NCBI GenBank assembly: GCA_030832185.1
Contig: JAURJQ010000008.1
Coordinates: 1 to 64,000 of the forward strand
DNA from: Chitinophagales bacterium
GTDB taxonomy: Bacteria > Bacteroidota > Bacteroidia > Chitinophagales > JADJOU01
DNA length: 64,000 bases
Direction of reading: 5' to 3'
The notes beneath the pieces are model-generated. The model did no database searches, had not been told where the DNA came from, and saw nothing but the letters and a program-made list of their open reading frames with translations. Positions 8,379 to 17,113 of the stretch are shown here, piece after piece (the first letter of the stretch is position 1; every line of letters begins with the position of its first letter). Position numbers and translations under genes: made by a program.

Positions 8379-8424
8379 CAGTACCATACGTACGGTACTG
8401 ATTCGTATTCCCGCACGTGCGGGA
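8379..8424. repeat. Two adjacent palindromes before leuS
   Basis: At 8379-8400 a near-perfect 22-base palindrome begins CAGTACC and ends GGTACTG. At 8409-8424 TCCCGCACGTGCGGGA is a perfect 16-base palindrome. A third short one, GGGTTAAACCC, lies at 8469-8479. They sit in the 280-base gap between the divergent PAP2 and leuS genes, more than 120 bases before the leuS -7 element. They could be protein-binding sites or cruciform/hairpin elements; no U-tract follows. Confidence 0.55.
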
Positions 8425-8544
8425 TTGTATTTCAATCTTTTAGAAATATTGAAACAAAATCTATCACGGGGTTAAACCCACTTAGCGCCTCAGTCTTCTC
8501 CGTCGTCAAAGCCTAATGCGTAATGTGGGATAAAAATTTTCATG

Positions 8545-8552
8545 TACATTTG
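8545..8552 (+). promoter_or_regulatory. -7 element for leuS
   Basis: TACATTTG matches TAnnTTTG, ending 18 bases before the leuS ATG. No -33 TTG is evident. Confidence 0.5.
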
Positions 8553-8570
8553 TAAGCTATTACATTACCT

Positions 8571-11336
8571 ATGCAATATTCACCAAATAGAATCGACCAA
8601 TTAGCCAAAAAAATATGGGAGGATAAGGACGTATATCGAGTAGAAAATGACATTTCTAAGCCCAAGCATTATGTCTTAGAAATGTTTCCCTATCCGAGTG
8701 GTGCTGGTCTTCACGTAGGCCATCCGCTAGGGTATGTAGCAGGTGATATCTATGCACGATTCAAGCGCATGCAGGGATTCAATGTCCTTCACCCAATGGG
8801 ATTTGACAGTTTCGGACTGCCTGCTGAGCAGTATGCCATAGAGACTGGCAAAGATCCCAGAGACACTACGAGAGACAATATAGAAACCTATAAAAAACAA
8901 TTTAATAAAATAGGTTTGAGTTTCGACTGGTCCAGAGAAGTAGTCACCAGTAGTCCCGAATACTATAAGTGGACACAGTGGCTTTTTATAGAAATGTTTA
9001 ATTCTATTTATTGCTATGAAAACCGGTGCGCCTATTCCGTGAATGTGCTGATAAAGCATTTCGAAGAACATGGCAATCATAATAATACCGCTTTCACCAA
9101 TAATACTGTCAACGCGTTCTCAGCCGAAGAATGGAAAAACTATTCTGAAAAAGAGAAAAGTGATATTCTGATGAACTATCGCCTCATCTACACCAGTATG
9201 GGCGAGGTCAACTGGTGTGAGGCTCTGGGGACCGTATTAGCGAATGATGAGGTCATCAATGGCAGAAGTGAACGAGGTAATCATCTTGTAGTCAAAAAGA
9301 AAATGCGTCAATGGTCACTGCGCATGACTGCCTATGCAGATAGACTATTGCAAGGATTGGAGGAAATCGGTTTTTCTAATTCACTGAAAGATCAACAGAG
9401 AAACTGGATAGGAAAATCAACAGGCGCGCTCGTCAATTTTCAAATCAAAGATTTGAAAATTGACGTCTATACCACTCGCCCCGATACAATTTTCGGAGCT
9501 ACCTTCCTAGTGCTAGCTCCAGAGCATGTGATTATAGAATCTATAATCACTGAAGAATATAAAGAAGATATTGAAAAATATAAAGTCTACTGTAAATCTA
9601 AAAGCGATATCGATCGTCAAGCAGAGAAAGAGGTCAGTGGTCAGTTTACAGGAGCCTATGCTATACACCCATTCACAGGTAAGCAGCTACCTATATATAT
9701 AGCGGAATATGTTCTTATGGGCTATGGCACAGGAGCTATCATGGCAGTGCCCGCAGAAGATGAGCGAGATAGAAAATTTGCGGAAAAATTCGAAATAGAA
9801 ATTGTTGAACTATTTGATAAATCTGGTATAGAAAAAACAGAAATTGGAGATAAACAAGGAAAATTAATCAACTCTGACTTTATCAATGGACTATCTTGGA
9901 ATGAAGGATTTGACATGGTATTAGCTAGATTAGAAGATAATGAAATAGGTGAACGAAAAACACAATTTCGCCTTCGCGATGCTACCTTTAGTCGTCAGCG
10001 TTATTGGGGTGAACCGATTCCCATTCTATGGAAAGATGATATCCCTTATCCATTAGAGGTATCTCAATTGCCACTGCTCAATCCAGATGTAGATTCATTT
10101 CTCCCCTCAAAAGACGGCTTAGCGCCCAATGCGCGCAACCAAGAATGGGTGAATGAAGTAGAGGGCTATACCCGTGAAGTAGATACTATGCCTGCGTTTG
10201 CAGGGTCTTCGTGGTATTTTCTCCGCTATATGGATCCGCAAAATGATGGAGAGTTTGTAGCCAAAGATTTGGTCAACTACTGGGGACAAGTAGATCTTTA
10301 CCAAGGCGGCTCTGAACACGCCGTAGGACATCTTTTATATGCGCGCTACTTCAATCATTTTCTCTATGATAGAGGTTATATCGCACATAAAGAGCCTTTC
10401 AAACGTTTGATTAATCAGGGGATGATACAAGGCAGAACTCAATTTGTGTATCGTTCGAATAAAAACGAAAATCTATTCCTGTCTAAAGGATTGATAAAAA
10501 ACGAATCTGATGTCACTCCCATCCGCATAGATGTCAATATAGTGGACAATGATATTTTAGATGTAGAAGCATTCAAAAAATGGAGACAAGAATTTACCAA
10601 TGCAGAATTCGAACTAGAAGATGGGAGATATATCTGTGGATGGGAAATCGACAAAATGAGCAAACGCTATTACAATGTAGTGAATCCAGATGATATTATA
10701 GACAAATATGGAGCAGACTGCTTTAGAATGTATGAGATGTTTCTAGGACCTATAGAGCAGTCCAAGCCGTGGAATACTGCGGGAATAGAAGGAGTGTCTA
10801 AGTTTCTTCGACGATTTTGGAATTTGTATTTTGATGAAAATGGACATTCTAAACTGACTAAAATTGATGCGACGACAGATGAGTTAAAATTGCTTCATCG
10901 AACTATTGATAAATTAACTAAGGATATTGAGAACTTCTCATTCAATACCAGTGTAAGTGCGCTCATGATAGCCTTGAATGAATTCAATACCCTCAAAACG
11001 ACGAGCGAATCTCTTTTAATTCCATTGTTAAAATCTATCTGTCCTTTTGCTCCCCATACCGCAGAGACTATATGGTCTAGCTTAGGAAATCTAAATTCTA
11101 TAGTAGTACAAGAATATCCGCGTGTCGATGAGTCCTATCTAGTAGATGATACTATAGAATATCCCATATCTATTAATGGAAAAATGCGCGCCAAAATAAG
11201 TTTAGCGGCAGATGCGGATGAAGCCATTGCGAGGAAATCCTCTCTGTCTAATGAAACTATTCAGAAATGGCTAGAAGGGAAAGAGGTTAAAAAATTTATT
11301 TTCGTAAAATCAAGAATGATAAACATAGTAATATAA
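8571..11336 (+). CDS. leuS: Leucyl-tRNA synthetase
   Basis: A class I aminoacyl-tRNA synthetase of 921 residues that charges tRNA-Leu in the cytosol. The HIGH motif is HVGH (residues 48-51, within PYPSGAGLHVGH). The CP1 editing domain (about 245-430) has the TTRPDTIFG and GYGTGAIMAVPAED signatures. The KMSKS loop reads KMSKR (695-699), with Arg in place of the final Ser; the two lysines are kept. The anticodon-binding domain and C-terminal domain (about 760-921) end normally. A Bacteroidetes-type insertion near residues 160-210 lengthens the catalytic domain. The DUF502 gene follows after 2 bases. Leucine leader peptide or T-box features were not seen upstream. Confidence 0.96.
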   Translation: MQYSPNRIDQLAKKIWEDKDVYRVENDISKPKHYVLEMFPYPSGAGLHVGHPLGYVAGDIYARFKRMQGFNVLHPMGFDSFGLPAEQYAIETGKDPRDTTRDNIETYKKQFNKIGLSFDWSREVVTSSPEYYKWTQWLFIEMFNSIYCYENRCAYSVNVLIKHFEEHGNHNNTAFTNNTVNAFSAEEWKNYSEKEKSDILMNYRLIYTSMGEVNWCEALGTVLANDEVINGRSERGNHLVVKKKMRQWSLRMTAYADRLLQGLEEIGFSNSLKDQQRNWIGKSTGALVNFQIKDLKIDVYTTRPDTIFGATFLVLAPEHVIIESIITEEYKEDIEKYKVYCKSKSDIDRQAEKEVSGQFTGAYAIHPFTGKQLPIYIAEYVLMGYGTGAIMAVPAEDERDRKFAEKFEIEIVELFDKSGIEKTEIGDKQGKLINSDFINGLSWNEGFDMVLARLEDNEIGERKTQFRLRDATFSRQRYWGEPIPILWKDDIPYPLEVSQLPLLNPDVDSFLPSKDGLAPNARNQEWVNEVEGYTREVDTMPAFAGSSWYFLRYMDPQNDGEFVAKDLVNYWGQVDLYQGGSEHAVGHLLYARYFNHFLYDRGYIAHKEPFKRLINQGMIQGRTQFVYRSNKNENLFLSKGLIKNESDVTPIRIDVNIVDNDILDVEAFKKWRQEFTNAEFELEDGRYICGWEIDKMSKRYYNVVNPDDIIDKYGADCFRMYEMFLGPIEQSKPWNTAGIEGVSKFLRRFWNLYFDENGHSKLTKIDATTDELKLLHRTIDKLTKDIENFSFNTSVSALMIALNEFNTLKTTSESLLIPLLKSICPFAPHTAETIWSSLGNLNSIVVQEYPRVDESYLVDDTIEYPISINGKMRAKISLAADADEAIARKSSLSNETIQKWLEGKEVKKFIFVKSRMINIVI

Positions 11337-11338
11337 TT

Positions 11339-11965
11339 ATGGCATTGAAAAAATTTGACTACAAACAATTAGGAGCATATTTACTTAGAGGCACATTCAT
11401 CATTGCTCCTGTATTTTTCACGTTCTACGCCCTTTGGATGATACTGGCTAAAATAGACTCCCCTGTACAGGAGATTTTCTACTCCATATTTGGATTTAGG
11501 ATCTATGGTTTAGGTCTTATCACGATTGTCATTCTTCTCGTAGCTGTCGGGTATCTGGGTACCAGTATATTGATGGATAGACTATTCAAAGCCTTGGAAT
11601 CGCTTATTCTGAAAGTACCCATCGTCAAAGAAGTATACAAGGCTATCCGCGATGTGATCGGCGCTTTCGCATCTGATAAAAAGAAATTTGAGAAACCGGT
11701 CCTCGTCAAAGTTAGTGAGGGAATACACCGTATAGGATTTATTACTACGGAAGATTTGGCAGAATTTGATATTACTTCTAGGCTCGTCTCCGTTTATTTT
11801 CCACTTTCCTACGCTTTTACAGGCGAACTCTTATTGGTAGATCAGACACTTTTATCTCCGTTAGACACTAAAGATGTCAAGAATTTAATGAAATTTGTTA
11901 TATCAGGAGGGATTGTGCACGGAGAGACTAAGAAGTCAACCTCTAGCTCTTCAGTATCTCACTAA
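11339..11965 (+). CDS. DUF502 membrane protein
   Basis: A 208-residue protein of the DUF502 family. There are two N-terminal membrane helices (about 15-38 and 55-80), the conserved amphipathic segment KALESLILKVPIVKEVYKAIRDV after the second helix, and a soluble beta-rich C-terminal half ending in a Ser-rich tail. The family function is unknown. It starts 2 bases after leuS and is probably co-transcribed. Its last 23 bases overlap the convergent TerB-like gene. Confidence 0.85.
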   Translation: MALKKFDYKQLGAYLLRGTFIIAPVFFTFYALWMILAKIDSPVQEIFYSIFGFRIYGLGLITIVILLVAVGYLGTSILMDRLFKALESLILKVPIVKEVYKAIRDVIGAFASDKKKFEKPVLVKVSEGIHRIGFITTEDLAEFDITSRLVSVYFPLSYAFTGELLLVDQTLLSPLDTKDVKNLMKFVISGGIVHGETKKSTSSSSVSH

Positions 11966-12359
11966 TTTTAGCTATCGTCACCAATTCGGATTTATTGACG
12001 CCTGCATAGGAGTCCGCTATAGCAATAGCAGAATCCATTATTTTATTATTGAGGGCCTTCGTAAAAAAACGAGGGTGAGCTGCTTTAAACTCCGCGAATT
12101 CATCCAATATATCGAAGCTATTAATTTCTTCATGTTCTTCGAGAAGAAAATCAAAAACAATCTCAATCTGGCGAGTCGCTTCTTCGCCATATTCATCTTC
12201 GGTATGGTCTTTGTGCAGCCATGCTTTTCGATATGTTTCTTGTAATTGCTTTACCTCATTAGCATGTATTTTCTTATCTGCAAATGCCACTGCAAACAAG
12301 AGCTTACCTATTTCCTGATAAGCTCTTGTTTTAATGTCTATTAAATCTTCTTGGTCCAT
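11943..12359 (-). CDS. TerB-like protein
   Basis: A 138-residue all-helical, acidic protein. Two helical repeats are visible: LLFAVAFADKKIHANEVKQLQ near the N-terminus and AIADSYAGVNKSELVTIAKI near the C-terminus, each with the ADG-x-(I/V)-x-x-x-E type turn typical of TerB-like (tellurite resistance B) folds. No signal peptide or membrane helix. It follows pntB by 66 bases on the same strand, with a seven-base-period tract between them, and overlaps the DUF502 gene at its 3' end. TerB-fold proteins bind divalent metal in some cases; the role here is unknown. Confidence 0.6.
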   Translation of the reverse strand: MDQEDLIDIKTRAYQEIGKLLFAVAFADKKIHANEVKQLQETYRKAWLHKDHTEDEYGEEATRQIEIVFDFLLEEHEEINSFDILDEFAEFKAAHPRFFTKALNNKIMDSAIAIADSYAGVNKSELVTIAKISEILKS

Positions 12360-12388
12360 TATATCGTATGTTTTATCAAACTCCTCTG

Positions 12389-12423
12389 AGACTTTCTACT
12401 TTTATCTTTGACTTTTTACTTCC
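12389..12423 (-). repeat. Degenerate heptamer tract
   Basis: Read on the minus strand, five seven-base units of A-rich sequence with an AAGT or AGAT core follow one another without a gap, for example AAAAGTC and AAAGTAG. It fills most of the pntB to TerB gap. Confidence 0.5.
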
Positions 12424-12425
12424 AA

Positions 12426-13805
12426 TTACATTGCCTTCAATTCTGCCACCAATTTGGTCAATACATCCTTGGCATCGCCGAATAGCATAGATGTCTTAGG
12501 ATTATAGAATAAATGATTATCGATACCTGCATATCCTGCATTCATCGAGCGTTTGTTGACTATGATGTGTTTGGCCTGCTCTACATCCAAGATAGGCATA
12601 CCGAAAATAGGTGAGGCTGGGTCATTCTTGGCAGCAGGATTTACCACATCGTTAGCGCCTACTACTATGACCACGTCTGTATTAGGAAATTCAGGATTAA
12701 TATCATCCATCTCTACCAGTTTTTCATAGGCTACATTAGATTCTGCTAATAATACGTTCATATGACCTGGCATACGTCCTGCTACTGGGTGAATAGCATA
12801 TTTCACTTCCACACCATTAGCTTCTAGTGTTTTTTCCAACTCATGAATGATATGCTGGGCTTGAGCTACTGCTAATCCATATCCTGGCACAATCGTTACT
12901 TTATTAGCATAATTGCATAATACCGCGGTGTCGTATATAGAGATATCTTTAATACTACCCTCGATATCTTGTGCTGGACCACTTGCTCCACCTCCAAATG
13001 CACCAAAAATGACATTGGAAAGTGGTCTATTCATAGCCTTACACATAGCCAAAGTCAAAATAGTACCTGCTGAGCCTACAAGAATACCTCCTGTGAGCAT
13101 TACTTGATTATCGTATAGAAATCCGCCAAATGCTGCGGCGAGACCCGTAAATGAGTTTAGCAAGGAAATGACAACAGGCATATCTGCGCCACCAATTGGG
13201 AAGACAAAAAGTAGGCCATAGATTACAGCTACACCGAAGAGGGCATAGGCCATAGATTCTGGCTGACCTGTCATCACTACCCAGACAGACATAGCTGCTA
13301 GGCCAAGCATAACAATCGAATTGATAATATTATAATATGGCAATCGAATCGGCTTATTCATTGTGCCATTCAATTTTAGGAAGGCTACAATAGAACCTGA
13401 AAAAGATATTGAGCCAATAATCATACCAGCTACTATAGTGGCTAGACTCATAGTATTTCCTAAATTGGCACCATATTCCATCAAACCTATCAAGGCAGCA
13501 CATGCTCCTCCCATTCCATTGAACAAACATACCAACTCTGGCATTTTCGTCATTTCTACACGCTTGGCGGTAATCCAACCAGCTATCGTACCTACAGCAA
13601 TACCCCCGAAAATCCATATCAACTTAGTAGAATAATCTTCGCCGTGATGTCCATAAAGAAATATAGTAGCCAAGATAGATACTAACATGCCGAAAGCTGC
13701 TACAAGATTGCCTTTTCTAGCTGTATCTGGGTGGCTTAGCATTTTTAGACCTACGACAAATGTGACTGAGCCAATAAGGTAAGAGAGTATGAGAAGTGTA
13801 TTCAT
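12426..13805 (-). CDS. pntB: NAD(P) transhydrogenase subunit beta
   Basis: The proton-translocating transhydrogenase beta subunit, 459 residues. About nine membrane helices (domain II, residues 1-270) are followed by the NADP(H)-binding domain III (about 285-459). The latter carries VPGYGLAVAQAQ, HPVAGRMPGHMNVLLAE, VVIVVGANDVVNPAA and KRSMNAGYAGIDN. With PntA it couples hydride transfer between NADH and NADP+ to the proton gradient in the inner membrane, normally feeding NADPH pools. It is third in the minus-strand order pntA1, pntA2, pntB, with a 101-base gap from pntA2 that holds an inverted heptamer tract. Confidence 0.95.
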   Translation of the reverse strand: MNTLLILSYLIGSVTFVVGLKMLSHPDTARKGNLVAAFGMLVSILATIFLYGHHGEDYSTKLIWIFGGIAVGTIAGWITAKRVEMTKMPELVCLFNGMGGACAALIGLMEYGANLGNTMSLATIVAGMIIGSISFSGSIVAFLKLNGTMNKPIRLPYYNIINSIVMLGLAAMSVWVVMTGQPESMAYALFGVAVIYGLLFVFPIGGADMPVVISLLNSFTGLAAAFGGFLYDNQVMLTGGILVGSAGTILTLAMCKAMNRPLSNVIFGAFGGGASGPAQDIEGSIKDISIYDTAVLCNYANKVTIVPGYGLAVAQAQHIIHELEKTLEANGVEVKYAIHPVAGRMPGHMNVLLAESNVAYEKLVEMDDINPEFPNTDVVIVVGANDVVNPAAKNDPASPIFGMPILDVEQAKHIIVNKRSMNAGYAGIDNHLFYNPKTSMLFGDAKDVLTKLVAELKAM

Positions 13806-13817
13806 TTTAATTAGATT

Positions 13818-13892
13818 ATTAGATATGGGATTTTAGATGTGAGATATGACATAAACCATGATTTTTAAAAAGTCTATAATCTCATATCTCTG
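13818..13892. repeat. Inverted pair of heptamer tracts inside pnt operon
   Basis: Bases 13818-13852 hold five contiguous seven-base units, four ending in GAT and the last in CAT (ATTAGAT, then ATGGGAT and so on). Bases 13872-13892 hold three units in the opposite orientation (GTCTATA, ATCTCAT, ATCTCTG). The halves pair through GAGATATGA (13841-13849) and TCATATCTC (13882-13890), giving a possible stem between pntA2 and pntB. Confidence 0.55.
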
Positions 13893-13906
13893 TACTATTT
13901 TATGAT

Positions 13907-14218
13907 TTATTTCTTCTTCTTTTTACCAAACATTTCAAGCATTCTATCAGTGACTACAAAACCTCCGACCACATTTAGCGTACCTAAAATTACTGCCAAA
14001 AACCCGAGTATCATACCTAGCGTATTATTCACATCGATATGAAGCATGACTATAATTGCTCCAACGATAACCACGCCATGTATAGCGTTAGCTCCTGACA
14101 TAAGCGGCGTGTGCAAGACTGCAGGTACCTTCTCGATTAACTCTACTCCTACAAATATCGACAATATGACGATATACACCATTTCTATATGCTCTGCTAA
14201 AAAACTAAAGATTTCCAT
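13907..14218 (-). CDS. pntAB: NAD(P) transhydrogenase alpha, membrane part
   Basis: A 103-residue protein corresponding to the C-terminal membrane segment of PntA in organisms where alpha is split. It has three membrane helices (about 10-30, 43-62 and 65-90), the VELIEKVPAVLHTPLMSGANAIHG type motif conserved between helices, and a Lys-rich C-terminus. It lies 33 bases after pntA1 and 101 bases before pntB. The split three-gene arrangement is usual in many bacteria. Confidence 0.9.
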   Translation of the reverse strand: MEIFSFLAEHIEMVYIVILSIFVGVELIEKVPAVLHTPLMSGANAIHGVVIVGAIIVMLHIDVNNTLGMILGFLAVILGTLNVVGGFVVTDRMLEMFGKKKKK

Positions 14219-14251
14219 GTTATGTTATTTATTTGAATTGAAAATTATGAA

Positions 14252-15373
14252 CTATGATGTTTGAACTAAAGAAGGATGAACGACCTTACCATTATGCACC
14301 ATAAGTGACCCTTTGGTAATTTCTTCGTCTAGTTCCCATTTAAATCCATCCTTAGTCGCTAGGTGTGTGATAAAATCGAGTACATTTTTAGCAAAAAGAT
14401 CGGAAGCATTTAGCGGAAGCATTGAAGGAATATTTGGCTCCCCTACTATCGTCACCCCATTCTTCACTACAATTTTTCCATATTCACTGCATGCACAGTT
14501 TCCACCTTGCTCTACCGCCATATCTACAATCACAGCACCATTCTTCATTTTAGATACTTGCTCTTCGGAAATTAAAACTGGAGCTTTCCTTCCCGGAATC
14601 AAAGCCGTAGTAATGACTAGATCTGCTTCTGAAAAATGTTTATTTAACACTTCTTGTTGCTTTCTTAAGAAATCATCCGAAACTCCTTTGACATAGCCTC
14701 CTTCCAATTTGACAGAATCATCTTTTGGCATCTCTATAAATTTTCCGCCTAAAGATTCCACTTGCTCTTTAGTTTCTGGTCTAATATCCGAGACTTCCAC
14801 GATAGCGCCTAATCTCTTGGCCGTAGCAATAGCTTGCAGACCAGCAACCCCAGCACCCATAATTACGACTTTGGCTGGCTTCAACGTACCTGCAGCAGTC
14901 ATCAATAGTGGAAATATTTTGCCTAAATGATAGGCACCTATAATCACGGATTTGTAACCCGCTAGATTGGCTTGTGAACTCAATACGTCCATTTTCTGTG
15001 CACGTGAAATACGAGGGATGGCATCCACCGAAAATGCGCTGCAACCCTTAGCCGCTAGAGCAGATATAATATCAGGCTGCGTCTGGGCATACATAAGAGA
15101 GATACAAGTCACTTTCTTATCTAGACCATCGATTTCTTCTTTTGTAAATGGATTTACTTTCAAAATGATATCACACGAAGTGCTTATCGTTTTCTTATCT
15201 GTAATGAGAGCACCTGCTTCCGAATAACCTTGATTGGTGAGGAAAGAAGCTTCACCCGCTCCTTCTTCTATGAGACATTCAAAGCCTTTTCCTATTAATG
15301 TCCTACAAACATCAGGGGTAAGTGCTACACGCTTTTCATATTCCTTACTTTCTTTTATTACACCTATTTTCAT
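14252..15373 (-). CDS. pntAA: NAD(P) transhydrogenase alpha, NAD-binding part
   Basis: The soluble domain I of the transhydrogenase, 373 residues, with the alanine-dehydrogenase/PntA fold. The N-terminus IGVIKESKEYEKRVALTP is characteristic. The NAD-binding Rossmann motif is VIMGAGVAGLQAIATAKRLGA (about 170-190), followed by the acidic residue in VEVSDIRPE that binds the adenosine ribose. The VEQGGNC and VGEPNIPSMLP loops are present. It heads the pnt run; the 483-base upstream gap holds a nested hairpin but no TAnnTTTG element that I could find. Confidence 0.95.
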   Translation of the reverse strand: MKIGVIKESKEYEKRVALTPDVCRTLIGKGFECLIEEGAGEASFLTNQGYSEAGALITDKKTISTSCDIILKVNPFTKEEIDGLDKKVTCISLMYAQTQPDIISALAAKGCSAFSVDAIPRISRAQKMDVLSSQANLAGYKSVIIGAYHLGKIFPLLMTAAGTLKPAKVVIMGAGVAGLQAIATAKRLGAIVEVSDIRPETKEQVESLGGKFIEMPKDDSVKLEGGYVKGVSDDFLRKQQEVLNKHFSEADLVITTALIPGRKAPVLISEEQVSKMKNGAVIVDMAVEQGGNCACSEYGKIVVKNGVTIVGEPNIPSMLPLNASDLFAKNVLDFITHLATKDGFKWELDEEITKGSLMVHNGKVVHPSLVQTS

Positions 15374-15856
15374 GTGTCAAGTTTATTTTTATTGTTGATC
15401 GATTTCATTCTATATCCAATTATCTATTTCTAACAAGATATAATGTTTGATGTAAGCAAAACGAACTCTTTAAAACTTGCCGAAAGTAAACAAATAATCT
15501 CAACTAGTTGTAAAATTTAATTTCTACTCAATACTTTAGGCTATATTTATGTTTAATTGATTATCCAAAGCAATTTGCCTTGCAAAAACCGCTATACCGG
15601 GCGCATTGAATTGCTTAAAGAGCTATTGTTTAGGAATCACAACAGCGAATTACGTTATGGTCTATGAATTGCCGAAATCATAGAGCTTCAATAGCGTAAT
15701 AATTTTTCTTTCCTTGCTGAACAAGTATCATGTTTGAATTCAATAAAGCAGAATAGCTTCCTGCATATATTATAAATAAAATAGAAATAAGAGCGTATAA
15801 GCCGACTACTGCATTTCCGAATTACTTAGACTAATTAAAGTCACTTGCGACTCGAT
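15374..15856. other. Intergenic region with structured elements
   Basis: A 483-base AT-rich gap between the di-heme peroxidase stop and the pntAA start. No open frame is convincing. The central part (15568-15700) holds two stem-forming pairs, one of them nested (15649-15700). An eight-base inverted pair, AAGCAATT (15568-15575) with AATTGCTT (15609-15616), lies just before it. This is more structure than the other gaps show. Confidence 0.5.
15649..15700 (+). ncRNA. Nested stem-loop, candidate small RNA or terminator
   Basis: The outer stem ATTACGTTAT (15649-15658) pairs with ATAGCGTAAT (15691-15700), ten pairs with one G-U. The inner stem CTATGA (15662-15667) pairs with TCATAG (15678-15683). 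A 3/7 internal loop separates them, and the terminal loop is ten bases. A T-rich run (15703-15710) follows on the plus strand, so it could end a plus-strand transcript. No known RNA family is recognised. Confidence 0.3.
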
Positions 15857-17053
15857 CTATTTAAATGGATTGCTCCACTTAGGATCAGTGTAGATGTTCT
15901 TACCTGTAAGTGTCCTAAGAAATGCAATGAGCGCATTAACTTCTTGTGCATTAAAATTTAATTTCTGACCTATACCGTTTGGTTTCAATTTAGGATCCAA
16001 TCTCGCATTATTCGGATTGGCATTGATATTGCCATAATGACCTATAGCTGCCTGTAGAGTTGTAATGACTCCTGTATGCATCATGGGGCCATTCGGGGTG
16101 CCCGATATATTCGCCAAATCTCTCAAGGAAGGGGCACGTGTATTGGCCTGGTCTTGACCACCAGCTAGACTCCCTATAATACCATTATTGCCAGAAATAG
16201 GCGCAATATCAAACTCTGGTGCACCATGACAGCCGTTGCAGCCAGCGCCACCGCTAGTTCTAGTGCTGGTAGCATCAAAGACAGGTGGAGATAGAAATAG
16301 GTTCTTTCCTTGATTCTCCTGAGCGGTGAAGTTCGGAAAATTCACATTATCGTTGGCCACTTGAGCTCTACCTACGTCATATTTAGAGTCAAATGACTGA
16401 ATACTTCGAATAAACTGCGCTAAGCATTCTTGCAATCTAGCCTCGGTTACTGCTTTATCACCATATACAAACTGAAAAAGCTCATTGTAATAACCCAGAG
16501 AACTTAATCGAGTCAATAAATCATTGAGTGCCGGTCTACCAGACTGTCCGCTAAAACCCATCTCAGCATGATCTTGAATAGGTTTAGTCGTTTGAGCCTC
16601 TAAAGTGGCAGCTCGTTCATCCCAAAAAAACTTAGTCTCTGTCGCAAATCTCGAATTGACCAATCGCATAGAATGTCTCCCCGTCAATCCACTAGCTACA
16701 CCTCTACTAGCTATAGCCGTATCACCAAACGCAAATTGCTGGATATGACAACTGGCGCACGCTACAGAGCTATCTATACTCAATCGCTTATCATAAAAAA
16801 GCACTCGTCCTAAGGTCGCCTTTGCATTCGTGATTCCATTATTACCTGTATTATCTTTTACAATGTAGCTAGGTTTTGCCTGCCCTGCATAATCTACTAA
16901 ATTATTTAAATCTATATTACTACCAAAAGCAGCTAGCACATTGGGGTAGCTAGCAGTTGAATTATTGTTTGCTGGACTATCCTTCGCGCACTGCACCAAG
17001 AAAAAACTCAGAAGAAGACCTCCACCAATAAATAAAAACTGAGTTTTTTTCAT
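15857..17053 (-). CDS. Di-heme cytochrome c peroxidase (MauG/CcpA family) lipoprotein
   Basis: A 398-residue periplasmic lipoprotein; the lipobox is FLVQC with Cys22 lipidated. Two c-type heme sites are visible: CASCH (99-103) and CNGCH (272-276). Conserved segments of the family include ATLGRVLFYDKRLS, the GRHSMRLVNSRFATETKFFWDERA stretch between the heme sites, and HTGVITTLQAAIGHYG near the C-terminus. The family reduces hydrogen peroxide with electrons from small cytochromes, or in MauG-like members carries out other oxidations. It follows korB by 60 bases on the same strand, so it may be co-transcribed with the ferredoxin oxidoreductase genes; that link is inferred from position. Confidence 0.9.
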   Translation of the reverse strand: MKKTQFLFIGGGLLLSFFLVQCAKDSPANNNSTASYPNVLAAFGSNIDLNNLVDYAGQAKPSYIVKDNTGNNGITNAKATLGRVLFYDKRLSIDSSVACASCHIQQFAFGDTAIASRGVASGLTGRHSMRLVNSRFATETKFFWDERAATLEAQTTKPIQDHAEMGFSGQSGRPALNDLLTRLSSLGYYNELFQFVYGDKAVTEARLQECLAQFIRSIQSFDSKYDVGRAQVANDNVNFPNFTAQENQGKNLFLSPPVFDATSTRTSGGAGCNGCHGAPEFDIAPISGNNGIIGSLAGGQDQANTRAPSLRDLANISGTPNGPMMHTGVITTLQAAIGHYGNINANPNNARLDPKLKPNGIGQKLNFNAQEVNALIAFLRTLTGKNIYTDPKWSNPFK

Positions 17054-17113
17054 ACTTTATGATTTAAATGACAACGTGGAAACTAAAATACTATTTCGTG
17101 AAGTAAAATTTTC

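Noticed and set aside
8291-8570. T-box or leucine attenuator before leuS
   Set aside because: No T-box consensus, no leucine-rich leader peptide and no terminator hairpin with U-tract were found.
11895-12245. Plus-strand reading frame over the TerB-like gene
   Set aside because: It is antisense to a protein with recognisable repeats and has no family features of its own.
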